From assembly GCA_024235855.1 (NCBI GenBank), contig JACKLN010000012.1, positions 62,001-126,000 on the forward strand: a stretch of DNA of 64,000 nucleotides. Direction: 5' to 3'. This stretch comes from Burkholderiaceae bacterium (GTDB lineage: Bacteria > Pseudomonadota > Gammaproteobacteria > Burkholderiales > Burkholderiaceae_C). The notes beneath the pieces were generated by a model, which worked only from the letters and a program-made list of their open reading frames with translations, searched no databases and had not been told where the DNA came from. The translations under genes and the position numbers were made by a program. Shown in pieces: positions 17,785 through 26,006 of this stretch; the first letter of the stretch is position 1, and each line of letters begins with the position of its first letter.

Positions 17785-20709
17785 ATGTCCACGGCACTTG
17801 CCCCCGCCCCGACCCGGACCCCGTTGCGCGCGCCGCCGCAGCACCCGGGGCCCCGTGTACCGGCGCGGCGGCCTGTGCCAGACTCCGCGGCATCGCCCAC
17901 CGAGGCCGTTGCCGCGCCACCGCGTCCGCGTCCCTTGCCCAGCTTCGCGCGCACCAAGATCCTGCCGCCCCGGGCCCAGGCCGGGGCGCTGTTGGCACGC
18001 CCGGCGCTGGCCCGGCGCATGGCTGCGGCCCTGCTGCAGCAGCCGCTGGTGCTCGTCAGCGCCGCCGCGGGCTGCGGCAAGACCAGCGCTCTGGTGCAGG
18101 CGCTGGACCAGCTGCCCGCCGGCACCGCCGTGGCCTGGGTGGCCTGCGACACCGGCGATTCGCCGCTGCAGCTGTTCGGCTGCCTGGTGGCCGCGCTCGA
18201 GCCCTACGACCTGCCCTGGCGCATCGCACCGGACGCGCTGATCGCCGCCGCCGCGGCCAGCCCGGCCGACGACCCGGCGGCGGCAGCGCGCGCGCTGCGC
18301 CACCTGACCACCGAGCTGATCAACGCGCTGGACGCCGCCGAGGTGGCGCATGGCGTGATCGCCGTCGACGACCTGCACCGCGTGGAACACCCGCAGGTGC
18401 ACGCCTTCCTGGACCTGCTGCTGGAGCGCTTCACGCCGCGCTGGACGCTGGCCCTGGCCACGCGGCACGACCCGCCGATCGCCCTGCAGCGCCTGCGCGC
18501 CCAGGGCCGTGTGGCCGTCTTCGATGCGACCGACCTGCAGTTCGACGCCGACCAGGCGCGCGCCGTGGCGGCTGCCCAGGGCATCGACGCCGACACCGCC
18601 GACGCCCTGTACGCCCGCACCCTGGGCTGGCCCGCCGGCCTGCAGCTGGCGCTGCAGGTGCTGCGCGGCACGCCTGGCGGCCGCCTTGCGGCGCAGGCCT
18701 CGCAGATCGACCGCCAGGTCTTCGACTTCCTGGCCACCGAGGTGCTGGACCAGCTGCCGCCCGCCCTGCGCGAGTTCCTGCTCGCCACCGCGGTGCTGCC
18801 GGAGCTGACCGCCGGCCGATGTGCCGCGCTCAGCGGCGACCCGCGCGCCGCCGAGCACCTGGAGACACTGGAACGTTCCGGCCTCTTCGTGACCCTGCTC
18901 GACGGCCACGAGCCCACGCTGCGCCTGCACGACCTGCTGCGTGACGCGCTGGAACACCGCCTGCAGCGCCAGCCCGGTGACCGCCTGCGCCAGCAACTCT
19001 GCCGTGCCGCCGAGAGCGAGCCCGACCCGGTGCGGCGCATGGCCTACTGGCTGCGCGCCGAACGCTGGGCGGAGGCGGCGCGCGAACTGCACCTGCAGAG
19101 CTACGCCCTGCTCACCGCCAGCCAGACCGGCACCGTGCTGCGCTGGCTGGAACGCTTCCCGTCCAGCGTCTCGCACGCCCTGCCCGACCTGCACCTGGTG
19201 CGCACGCTCGTGGCGTGGATGCACTGGCGCTGGCCCGACATGGTGGCGTCGGCCCATGCCGCCGAGGCCGGCTTTGCCGCCGCCGGCCGGCCGCTGGAGG
19301 CGATGGCCGCACGCGCCTATGCCGCGCTGGCCCTGCGCGCCAGCGGCGACGACGTGGCCAGCAACGCCGTGCTGACCGGCCTGACGCAGGACGTGGACGC
19401 GCTGCTGGCCGAACGCGAGCCCGAGTTCCGTGCCGGCCGCCGCTGGGACGGCCAGGAGCCCGGCATGCTGGCGGCCATGCTCGGCCGCGAGGCCGCCGTC
19501 TGGTGCGCCTTCGACGACGCCCGCTTCGACGCCCTGGCGGTGCACACCGCCGATTCGCTGGCGCTGCTGGACCGCAGTATCGGCCTCGCGCCGCTGTTCC
19601 AGATGCTGCCGCTCCCCGGCTACACGGGCCTGCGCGGCATGGCGCCGCTGATCGCCCGCTACGTGCGCATCGGCCAGGCCCGGCTGGGCCCGGACGACGC
19701 CCACCTGCAGACGCTGATGCAGGCCATCGACGGCAGCGTGCGCGTCTGGCGTGGCGACATCGACGCCGGCCTGCCCCTGCTGCAGGAAGCCGCCGCCGAG
19801 GTGCGTTGGCACGACCACCCGCTGCGCACCACGCTGCACGTGCACCCCTTCCTGTGCGTGGCCCACCTGCTGCGCGGCGACCTGGCCGCGCTGCGCGCCG
19901 ACGCCGCGGTGCTCGAGCGCACCCTGCGGCGGGCCTCGGTCGACGTCGGCCGCCGGGTGGCCACCGAGATGTTCCACCTCGGCCGCTGGCTGCACGCGGC
20001 CGGCCTGGTCGACGAGGCGCTGGCGCTGTGGCGCGAGGTGGCCGACTGGCGCGAACCCGGCATGCGGCCGAACTGGCACCTGCAGCGCAGTGCCGCCCCG
20101 GCCTGGATCGCGCTGGCCGAAGGGGACCTGGCCAGCGCGGAGGCCGGGTTCAGCGCGGCCCTGACCCGGCACGGCGACCAGCTCGACATCTTCGGCCAGA
20201 CCACCGAGCTGCGGCTGCGTGGCGCCATGCTGCGCCTGCAGCTGGGCCAGAGGCCGCAGGCCGCGGCCGAACTGCTGCGCCCGGTGTTCACCCGCCACGC
20301 CGACGACGCCGACATCGCCAGCGTCTGGCAGGCCGGCCCGGCGGTGCTCGACGATCTGGTCGCCGCCGACTGGCAGGGCGCGCTGACGCCGGACGAGCGC
20401 GGGACGCTGGCCCGCTGGGCGGCCGATGCGCAGGCCTTGCGCGGTGCCTGCGAGACACCCCCCGCCGACGGCGCTGTGCCCGTATCGGACCCTGCCGGCC
20501 TGCCAGGCGCGGCGGCGGACGAGACGCTGTCGCCGCGCGAATGGGAGGTGCTGGCCCGGCTGGCCGCCGGCGACAGCAACAAGCTGATCGCCCGCGCGTT
20601 CGACCTGTCGCCGCACACCGTCAAGCGCCACGTGGCCAACATCCTGCTGAAGCTGGACCTGCGCTCGCGCGGCCAGGCGGCGGCCTGGTTCCACGCCCAC
20701 GGCGGATAG
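17785..20709 (+). CDS. MalT-like LuxR-family ATP-dependent transcription activator
   Basis: This 974-residue protein has Walker A at AAAGCGKTSAL (residues 97-100 GCGKT-type), Walker B-like VIAVDDLHRV, a long TPR-like middle, and a C-terminal LuxR helix-turn-helix (LSPREWEVLARLAAGDSNKLIARAF, then SPHTVKRHVANIL). This is the STAND/MalT architecture: an inducer plus ATP drives oligomerisation on repeated DNA sites. About 50 extra N-terminal residues are Pro/Ala-rich, so a later start is possible. It lies between two promoter regions carrying the GATGGCCCGT motif, which are its likely targets. Confidence 0.9.
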   Translation: MSTALAPAPTRTPLRAPPQHPGPRVPARRPVPDSAASPTEAVAAPPRPRPLPSFARTKILPPRAQAGALLARPALARRMAAALLQQPLVLVSAAAGCGKTSALVQALDQLPAGTAVAWVACDTGDSPLQLFGCLVAALEPYDLPWRIAPDALIAAAAASPADDPAAAARALRHLTTELINALDAAEVAHGVIAVDDLHRVEHPQVHAFLDLLLERFTPRWTLALATRHDPPIALQRLRAQGRVAVFDATDLQFDADQARAVAAAQGIDADTADALYARTLGWPAGLQLALQVLRGTPGGRLAAQASQIDRQVFDFLATEVLDQLPPALREFLLATAVLPELTAGRCAALSGDPRAAEHLETLERSGLFVTLLDGHEPTLRLHDLLRDALEHRLQRQPGDRLRQQLCRAAESEPDPVRRMAYWLRAERWAEAARELHLQSYALLTASQTGTVLRWLERFPSSVSHALPDLHLVRTLVAWMHWRWPDMVASAHAAEAGFAAAGRPLEAMAARAYAALALRASGDDVASNAVLTGLTQDVDALLAEREPEFRAGRRWDGQEPGMLAAMLGREAAVWCAFDDARFDALAVHTADSLALLDRSIGLAPLFQMLPLPGYTGLRGMAPLIARYVRIGQARLGPDDAHLQTLMQAIDGSVRVWRGDIDAGLPLLQEAAAEVRWHDHPLRTTLHVHPFLCVAHLLRGDLAALRADAAVLERTLRRASVDVGRRVATEMFHLGRWLHAAGLVDEALALWREVADWREPGMRPNWHLQRSAAPAWIALAEGDLASAEAGFSAALTRHGDQLDIFGQTTELRLRGAMLRLQLGQRPQAAAELLRPVFTRHADDADIASVWQAGPAVLDDLVAADWQGALTPDERGTLARWAADAQALRGACETPPADGAVPVSDPAGLPGAAADETLSPREWEVLARLAAGDSNKLIARAFDLSPHTVKRHVANILLKLDLRSRGQAAAWFHAHGG

Positions 20710-20734
20710 GCCACACCCGCCCGGGCCATGGTGC

Positions 20735-20800
20735 GATGGCCCGTGACGCGGCACCGGATGGCCCGTCCCGCACCCGCCGATGGCCCGTGCGGGCGATGCC
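20735..20800 (+). promoter_or_regulatory. Three 22-bp direct repeats upstream of the hemerythrin/cytochrome operon
   Basis: GATGGCCCGT occurs at 20735, 20757 and 20779, exactly 22 bp apart (two helical turns), so all copies lie on one face of the helix. The last copy ends just before a -35/-10-like region (AACACT at 20819-20824, then GGCGG). Arrays of direct repeats next to -35 are how MalT-type activators bind. The gene for such an activator ends 25 bp upstream. Confidence 0.65.
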
Positions 20801-20874
20801 GGCGGCGCCCCCGATCGGAACACTGGCGGACATGCCCGGCGCATCCCGTGCCGGGGCCCTTCAGGAGCACCTTC

Positions 20875-21615
20875 ATGTCCGCCATCGCCCCCACCGCCCC
20901 GTCCACCGAGACGACCCCTGCCACCAGCGCCACCACCCCGCGCATGGACCTGTACGCCGTCATCCACAAGGCGCTGCGCCTGTTCATGCACGACACGCTG
21001 CACCGCGTGGGCCGGCTCGACGCCGACGACGCCACCGAACGCCACGCGGTGCTGGCCCAGGTGCAGGCCCTGCTGGACGCCTGCCGAAGCCACGTGGCCA
21101 AGGAAAATGCCTACGTGCACGCGGCCATCGAGGCACGCCGCCCCGGCACCTGCGGCCGCATCGCCGGCGAGCACGACGCCCACCTGGAGGCCATCGCCGC
21201 GCTGGAAGCCGAGGCCGCCGCGCTGCGCGCCCTGCCCACGGCTGCGGCCGCCGGCCGGCTGTACCGCCACCTGGCGCGCTTCATCGGCGAGAACCTCGAG
21301 CACATGCACGTCGAGGAGACGCTGCACAACGCCGCGCTGTGGGCGGCCTACAGCGACGACGAGCTGATGCAGATCGAGCAGCGCATCGTCGGCTCGATCC
21401 CGCCGGCGGAGATGGCCGCGCTGCTGCGCTGGATGATCCCGGCGATGAACCCGGCCGAACGCGCCGGCATGCTCGGCGGCATGCAGCAGGGCATGCCGCC
21501 CGACGCCTTCGCCGGCGTGCTGGACATCGCCCGCCGCGTGCTGGACGACATGGCCTGGGCGAAGCTGACGCGTGCGCTGGGCCTGCCGCCGGTGCCCGGC
21601 CTGGTGCAGGCCTGA
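20875..21615 (+). CDS. Hemerythrin-like domain protein
   Basis: The product has 246 residues. After a 22-residue Ala/Thr-rich tail, an all-helical domain carries His/Glu residues in the hemerythrin order: RSHVAKENAYVHAAIE, GEHDAHLEAI and RFIGENLEHMHVEET. This is a likely di-iron site binding O2 or sensing NO/redox. The C-terminal third (PPAEMAALLRWMIPAMNPAERAGMLGGM) is seen in bacterial hemerythrin proteins of unknown role. AGGAG precedes ATG 20875. It is 12 bp before a dihaem cytochrome gene, so they form an operon. Confidence 0.75.
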   Translation: MSAIAPTAPSTETTPATSATTPRMDLYAVIHKALRLFMHDTLHRVGRLDADDATERHAVLAQVQALLDACRSHVAKENAYVHAAIEARRPGTCGRIAGEHDAHLEAIAALEAEAAALRALPTAAAAGRLYRHLARFIGENLEHMHVEETLHNAALWAAYSDDELMQIEQRIVGSIPPAEMAALLRWMIPAMNPAERAGMLGGMQQGMPPDAFAGVLDIARRVLDDMAWAKLTRALGLPPVPGLVQA

Positions 21616-21627
21616 GGGAGCGGCACG

Positions 21628-22542
21628 ATGATCCGCAACCCCTGGATCCGCAGCGCCGTCTGGGCGGTGGGCGGCACGCTGGCCTGCGCGGCCATGCTGC
21701 TGGTCACCGGCCTGGTGCTCGGCGAGCGCAAGGCGCAGCGTCGGATCGCGCTGGCGGTGCAGCCGGTGGCGGTGCCGCACGACGACGCGGCGCTGGTGCG
21801 TGGCCAGTACCTGTACGCCTCGCGCGGCTGCGCCGACTGCCACGGCAGCGACGGTGGCGGCCGCCGCTTCGTCGACGGCGGTGCCGACCTGCAGCTGGCC
21901 GGCCCGGCCATCGCGCCGGGGCGGCCTGGCGCACCCACGGCGACCACGGCCTACACACCGGCCGACTGGGTGCGCACCGTGCGCCACGGCGTCAAGCCCG
22001 ACGGCCGGCCGGTGCGCACGATGCCCAGCGAGGACTACAACCGCCTCACCGACGCCGACCTGGGCGCGCTGGTGGGCTACGTGCAGTCGCTGCCGCCGGT
22101 GGCGCCACGCGGCGCCGTGCTGCAGCTGCCGCTGCCGGCGCGCGTGCTCTACGGCTTCGGCGCCATCCCCGACGCGGTCGAGAAGATCGACCACACGCTG
22201 CCGCCGCAGGCGCCGGTGCCCGAGGGCGTGAACGTGGCCCACGGCGGCTACGTGGCCCAGATGTGCAAGGGCTGCCACGGCGCCACGCTGGCCGGTGGCC
22301 GCATCCCCGGCGCCCCGCCGGACTGGCCGCCGGCGCCGGCCCTGCGCGGCGACGGCAGCGTGATGGCCGGTGCCTACGCCGATGCCGACGCCTTCGTGCA
22401 CATGCTGCGCAGCGGCGTGCGCGCCGATGGCAGCCGCATCCAGGTCATGCCCTTCGAGGCCCTGGGACGGTTGAGCGAGCTCGACGCCCGCGCCCTGCAC
22501 CTGGCCCTGCGCGAGGCGCCAGCGCAGGTGGCCGCGCGCTAG
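21628..22542 (+). CDS. Membrane-anchored dihaem c-type cytochrome
   Basis: The product has 304 residues with an N-terminal membrane anchor (VWAVGGTLACAAMLLVTGLVLG). It has two c-haem sites, CADCH (about residue 69) and CKGCH (about residue 213), each in a cytochrome c domain with following Met candidates (RTMPSEDYN, QVMPFEAL). It is anchored in the periplasm like electron donors for alcohol or aldehyde dehydrogenases. Here its partner appears to be the hemerythrin-domain protein encoded just upstream. A strong hairpin follows the stop. Confidence 0.88.
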   Translation: MIRNPWIRSAVWAVGGTLACAAMLLVTGLVLGERKAQRRIALAVQPVAVPHDDAALVRGQYLYASRGCADCHGSDGGGRRFVDGGADLQLAGPAIAPGRPGAPTATTAYTPADWVRTVRHGVKPDGRPVRTMPSEDYNRLTDADLGALVGYVQSLPPVAPRGAVLQLPLPARVLYGFGAIPDAVEKIDHTLPPQAPVPEGVNVAHGGYVAQMCKGCHGATLAGGRIPGAPPDWPPAPALRGDGSVMAGAYADADAFVHMLRSGVRADGSRIQVMPFEALGRLSELDARALHLALREAPAQVAAR

Positions 22543-22543
22543 C

Positions 22544-22577
22544 GGTGCGTCCGGCGGCGCCGGCCGCTGGACGCACC
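22544..22577 (+). terminator. Stem-loop after the dihaem cytochrome gene
   Basis: GGTGCGTCC (22544-22552) and GGACGCACC (22569-22577) are perfect 9-bp arms starting 2 bp after the TAG stop. The loop is itself GC-palindromic. No T-tract follows. Confidence 0.55.
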
Positions 22578-22628
22578 CGGGCCGGCACCGGCACACTGGC
22601 GGGCCCACCACCACCAGCCCTTCAAGCC

Positions 22629-22997
22629 ATGGCCTTCGACCCCGGACTGGCCCAGCGCATCCGCGAAGCGCTCGCCCGTCGCCAGGACGTGAGCGAACGC
22701 CGCATGTTCGGCGGCATCGCCTTCATGGTCGGCGGGCACATGGCCGTGGGCGTGGTCGGCGACGTGCTGATGGCCCGCGTGGGGCCGCAACGGTACGCAG
22801 GCGCGCTGCAGCAGCCGCACGTGCGACCGATGGACTTCACCGGCAAGCCGCTGACCGGCTACGTCTACGTCGACCCGCCGGGGATCGCCGAGGACGACGC
22901 GCTGGCCGCGTGGGTGGGCACCTGCGCCGCCTTCGTGGCGACCTTGCCGACCAAGGCGCCCGCAGCGTCCAAGGCACCTCGACGAGCCGCCCGATGA
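22629..22997 (+). CDS. TfoX N-terminal domain protein
   Basis: The product has 122 residues. The TfoX-N pattern is RRMFGGIAFMVGGHMAVGVVGDVLMARVGPQ followed by MDFTGKPLTGYVYVDP. Stand-alone TfoX-N proteins are common and their role is not defined; the competence regulator TfoX also has a C-terminal domain that is missing here. A CACACTGGCGG promoter-like sequence lies 34 bp upstream. Its stop overlaps the next gene (ATGA). Confidence 0.8.
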   Translation: MAFDPGLAQRIREALARRQDVSERRMFGGIAFMVGGHMAVGVVGDVLMARVGPQRYAGALQQPHVRPMDFTGKPLTGYVYVDPPGIAEDDALAAWVGTCAAFVATLPTKAPAASKAPRRAAR

Positions 22998-23476
22998 GTT
23001 TCCTGCCCCGCGACTTCACCGTGCCCGAGCGGGTCGAAGGCCCTGGCTTCCACCTGCGGTCGATCACGGTGCACGACCTGGCCCGCGACTACGACGCGGT
23101 GATGAGCAGCCGCGATCACCTGTGGGCCCGCTTCGGCGCGCTCTGGGGCTGGCCGCCGGCCGACCTGTCGATCACGCAGGACCTGGTGGACCTGGGCTGG
23201 CACCAGAAGGAGTTCCAGCTGCGCCGCAGCTTCAACTACGCCGTGATGGCGCCCGACGAATCGCGCCTGCTCGGCTGCGTCTACATCGACCCGCCGGACG
23301 AAGCCGGCATCGACGCCGAGGTCTGGTTCTGGGGCCGGCAGGACAGGCTCGCCGATGGGCTGGAGCTGCGGCTGGACGCCTTCGTGCGCCTCTGGCTCGC
23401 CGAGGCCTGGCCCTTCGCGCGGGTGTCGCTCAACGGCGGGCCGCATCGGGTGGCACGGGAAGGCCCGGCGCCGTGA
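22994..23476 (+). CDS. GNAT-like acetyltransferase-fold protein
   Basis: The product has 160 residues. The order RSITVHDLARDYDAVMSSRDHLW, FNYAVMAPDESRLLGCVYIDP and AEVWFWGR fits a GNAT-like beta-sheet core. The usual acetyl-CoA loop (Q/RxxGxG/A) is not evident, so activity is uncertain. It is coupled on both sides: ATGA with the TfoX-N gene and GTGA with the ZIP-like gene. Confidence 0.55.
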   Translation: MSFLPRDFTVPERVEGPGFHLRSITVHDLARDYDAVMSSRDHLWARFGALWGWPPADLSITQDLVDLGWHQKEFQLRRSFNYAVMAPDESRLLGCVYIDPPDEAGIDAEVWFWGRQDRLADGLELRLDAFVRLWLAEAWPFARVSLNGGPHRVAREGPAP

Positions 23477-24192
23477 CCCCGTTCGGCTGGATGCTGCTGT
23501 CGACCACCGCGGCCGGCGCGTGCATCGTGCTCGGTGGCCTGGCGGCGGTGAACCTGCGCCGGCGCCCGAACTGGCTGGACAACGAGCTGCGCCACGGCGT
23601 CATCGCCTTCGGCGGTGGCGTCCTGCTGGCCGCGGTGGCGCTGGTGCTGCTGCCGCAGGGCGTGGCTGCGGTGCCCGATCCGCTGGCCATGACCGCGTGT
23701 TTCGTCGGCGGCGGCGTGGCCGTGTACGCCGCGGAGCGTCGGCTGGGCCTGCGCCGGCGCGAGTCGCCGCAGTTCGCGGCCATGCTGCTGGACTACGTGC
23801 CGGAATCGCTGGCCCTGGGCGGCATGTTCGCCGCCGGGGTGTCGGAGGCGCCGCTGCTGGCGCTGCTGATCGGCCTGCAGAACCTGCCCGAGGGCTTCAA
23901 CGCCTACCGCGAACGCATCGCCGTGCGCGGCACGCGGCCGGGCACGGTCCTGCGCCAGATGGCCGCGCTGACCCTTCTCGGCCCGGCGCTGGCCGCGCTG
24001 AGCTGGTGGTTCCTGGCCGACCATGCGGCCGTGCTGGGCGCCGTGATGCTGGCCGCCTCCGGTGGCATCCTGTACCTGATCTTCCAGGACATCGCGCCGA
24101 TGTCGCGGCTGCAGCGCCACCGCGCGCCGCCGCTGGGTGCGGTGCTGGGTTTCTGCGTCGCGCTGGTCGGGCAGCGCCTGGTGGAGGGCTGA
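23473..24192 (+). CDS. ZIP-family metal transporter, variant metal-site motifs
   Basis: The product has 239 residues and about eight membrane segments. The start is GTG 23473, overlapping the previous stop. The two ZIP core motifs, normally of the form HNxPEG, appear as DYVPES (about residue 105) and QNLPEG (about residue 136). The fold and the Pro-Glu pairs are kept, but both first-position histidines are replaced by Asp and Gln. It therefore belongs to a ZIP-like subfamily whose cargo may differ from the zinc/iron carried by classical members. Confidence 0.75.
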   Translation: MTPFGWMLLSTTAAGACIVLGGLAAVNLRRRPNWLDNELRHGVIAFGGGVLLAAVALVLLPQGVAAVPDPLAMTACFVGGGVAVYAAERRLGLRRRESPQFAAMLLDYVPESLALGGMFAAGVSEAPLLALLIGLQNLPEGFNAYRERIAVRGTRPGTVLRQMAALTLLGPALAALSWWFLADHAAVLGAVMLAASGGILYLIFQDIAPMSRLQRHRAPPLGAVLGFCVALVGQRLVEG

Positions 24193-24193
24193 G

Positions 24194-24754
24194 ATGCAAC
24201 TGGTCTGGCCACGGGCCGAACACCTGCCGTCCTACATGGCGGCGCTCGAAGACGGCTGGTCCGCCGACAACGTGCGCGGTGCCGTGGCGGCGCAGGAGGA
24301 ACTGGCGCGCATCCAGCAGGACGCCGACGGCTTCATCGCGGCGCAGGTCGACCGCGAGGCCCGCGGCGGGCCGGTCACGCTGCCCGACGGGTCGACGGTG
24401 GCGCGCATCCCCGGCTTCCGGCGCTGGCTGTGGGATCACACCGGCTTCTGCGGCGTGATCGGCTTCCGCTGGCAACCCGGTACCGAGGCGCTGCCGCCGC
24501 ACTGCCTGGGCCACGTGGGCTACGCCGTGGTGCCGGGCCGACGCGGCCGCGGCTACGCCACGCAGGCGCTGGCGCAGACGCTGCCGCTGGCGCGTGCCGA
24601 AGGCCTGCGCTGGATCGAGCTGACCACGGACGAGGACAACGTGGCCTCGCAGCATGTCATCGCGGCCAACGGCGGCGTGCTGGTGGAGCGCTTCGTCAAG
24701 CCGGCGGCCTTTGGCGGCCACCCCGGGCAGCGCTGGCGCATCGTGCTGACCTGA
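24194..24754 (+). CDS. GNAT family N-acetyltransferase
   Basis: The product has 186 residues with a clear acetyl-CoA binding motif VVPGRRGRGYATQAL (about residue 115) and the GNAT C-terminal ELTTDEDNVASQHVIAANGG. Substrate unknown. ATG 24194 follows the ZIP-like stop by one base. Its TGA is directly adjacent to the stop of the convergent oxidoreductase gene, with no space between. Confidence 0.85.
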   Translation: MQLVWPRAEHLPSYMAALEDGWSADNVRGAVAAQEELARIQQDADGFIAAQVDREARGGPVTLPDGSTVARIPGFRRWLWDHTGFCGVIGFRWQPGTEALPPHCLGHVGYAVVPGRRGRGYATQALAQTLPLARAEGLRWIELTTDEDNVASQHVIAANGGVLVERFVKPAAFGGHPGQRWRIVLT

Positions 24755-25942
24755 TCAGGACACCGCGCCGGCGCCGTAACGCCCGGTGAGCAGCCGGCCT
24801 TCGCCGAAGCGCTGCAGCGCATAGGGCGCCAGCGGCACGTCGGTGGGCAGGCCCAGCGCCGCCTGGGCCAGCAGGCGGCCCACGGCCGGCGACAGCTTGA
24901 AGCCGTGGCCGCTGAAGCCGAAGGCCAGCAGCAGGCCGGCCAGCCCCGGCGCCGGGCCGAGCACCGGGTTCCAGTCGGAGGTGACGTCGTAGACGCCGGT
25001 CCAGGATGCGGCCAGGCCGGCCTCCTCCCAACCCGGGAAGCGGTCGGCCACCTGTTCGGCGATCTCGATCACCGCATCCATCGGGACGTCACCCTGCTCG
25101 ATCTGCGGCGTGGCCAGCACCTCGCCGGCGATGCCTTCGCTGGCCAGCATCTGGCGCCCCCCGTAGCTGCGGCAGTACAGCATGCCGGGCGTGGCCAGGT
25201 CCTTGTAGACCGGCATCGCGTGCGTGTAGGGCGCAGGGCCCTCGAAGGCGAAGACCCGGTGGCGTTCGGGCTTGACCGGCAGTGCGCAGCCGGTGTCGCG
25301 CTCGAGCTCGGGCGTCCAGATGTTGGTGGAGGCGATCACGGTGCCGGCCTCGAAGCGGCCGCGGTCGGTGTCGACGCCGGTGATGCGCACACCGTCGCGC
25401 AGCAGGCGCTGCACGCCCACGCCTTCCAGAAAACGCACGCCGCGCCTGCGGGCCGCCCGAGCGAAGCCGCTGGCCACCAGGTAGGCGTCGGCAAAGCCGG
25501 CCTCGGGTTCGTAGCCGATCAGCGCCGCGTCGTCGAAGCGCGCCAGCGGCATCAGCACCGAGGCCTGCGCCGCGTCCAGCCGCTGCAGCGGGATGCCCAT
25601 GGCCTGCTGCTGGTCCAGCGACGCCTGCAGCGCGGCCAGTCTCTCGCCCTCGGGCGCCGCGATGAGGTAGCCGCACTTCACCAGCCCCGCGTCGGCCTCG
25701 GCATCGCCCACGTAGGCCGAGAAATGCTCGAAGGCCGCGAACGAGCGACGCGCGAGTTCCACGTTCTCCGGCACCGAGTAGTGCGTGCGCAGGATGCCGC
25801 TGCTTTGCGCGCTGGTGCCGTTGCCGATGCCCAGGCGGTCGACCACCAGCACGTCACGCGCACCGAGTTCGGCCAGGTGGAAGGCGATGGAACAGCCGAC
25901 GACGCCGGCACCGATGACGATCACGTCGGGGTGGGAAGCCAT
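24755..25942 (-). CDS. FAD-dependent oxidoreductase of the DAO family (sarcosine oxidase/D-amino acid dehydrogenase-like)
   Basis: The product has 395 residues. The FAD-binding N-terminus is VIVIGAGVVGCSIAFHLAELGA, followed by SSGILRTHYSVPENVELA, and the C-terminal FAD contact is LLLAFGFSGHGFKLSPAVG. Such enzymes oxidise the C-N bond of N-methyl or D-amino acids. It lies 64 bp downstream of a LysR gene on the same strand, and a TRAP transporter is divergent from that gene. An uptake-plus-oxidation pathway for an amino-acid-like solute is plausible but inferred. Confidence 0.85.
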   Translation of the reverse strand: MASHPDVIVIGAGVVGCSIAFHLAELGARDVLVVDRLGIGNGTSAQSSGILRTHYSVPENVELARRSFAAFEHFSAYVGDAEADAGLVKCGYLIAAPEGERLAALQASLDQQQAMGIPLQRLDAAQASVLMPLARFDDAALIGYEPEAGFADAYLVASGFARAARRRGVRFLEGVGVQRLLRDGVRITGVDTDRGRFEAGTVIASTNIWTPELERDTGCALPVKPERHRVFAFEGPAPYTHAMPVYKDLATPGMLYCRSYGGRQMLASEGIAGEVLATPQIEQGDVPMDAVIEIAEQVADRFPGWEEAGLAASWTGVYDVTSDWNPVLGPAPGLAGLLLAFGFSGHGFKLSPAVGRLLAQAALGLPTDVPLAPYALQRFGEGRLLTGRYGAGAVS

Positions 25943-25976
25943 GGGCGGCAGTCTGGCGTCTGCGCCGTGGCACCCG

Positions 25977-25999
25977 CATCAGCGCTGCCGATGCTGATG
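25977..25999. promoter_or_regulatory. Dyad upstream of the FAD oxidoreductase gene
   Basis: CATCAGC (25977-25983) and GCTGATG (25993-25999) are perfect 7-bp arms 9 nt apart, 35-57 bp upstream of the oxidoreductase start. A related half-site GCATCAGG with the dyad TGATGC/GCATCA (27044-27058) occurs in the LysR/TRAP intergenic region. Both may be sites for the LysR protein. A weak terminator for the LysR gene is the alternative. Confidence 0.4.
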
Positions 26000-26006
26000 C
26001 TGTGGA

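Noticed and set aside
17170..22614. An 1814-codon open frame on the minus strand opposite the MalT-like, hemerythrin and cytochrome genes
   Set aside because: It is low-complexity Arg/Ala/Gly/Gln/His-rich text created by the GC-skewed codons of the plus-strand genes, which have clear domains. Similar long frames at 19215-22997 (+) and 42372-45602 (-) were rejected for the same reason.
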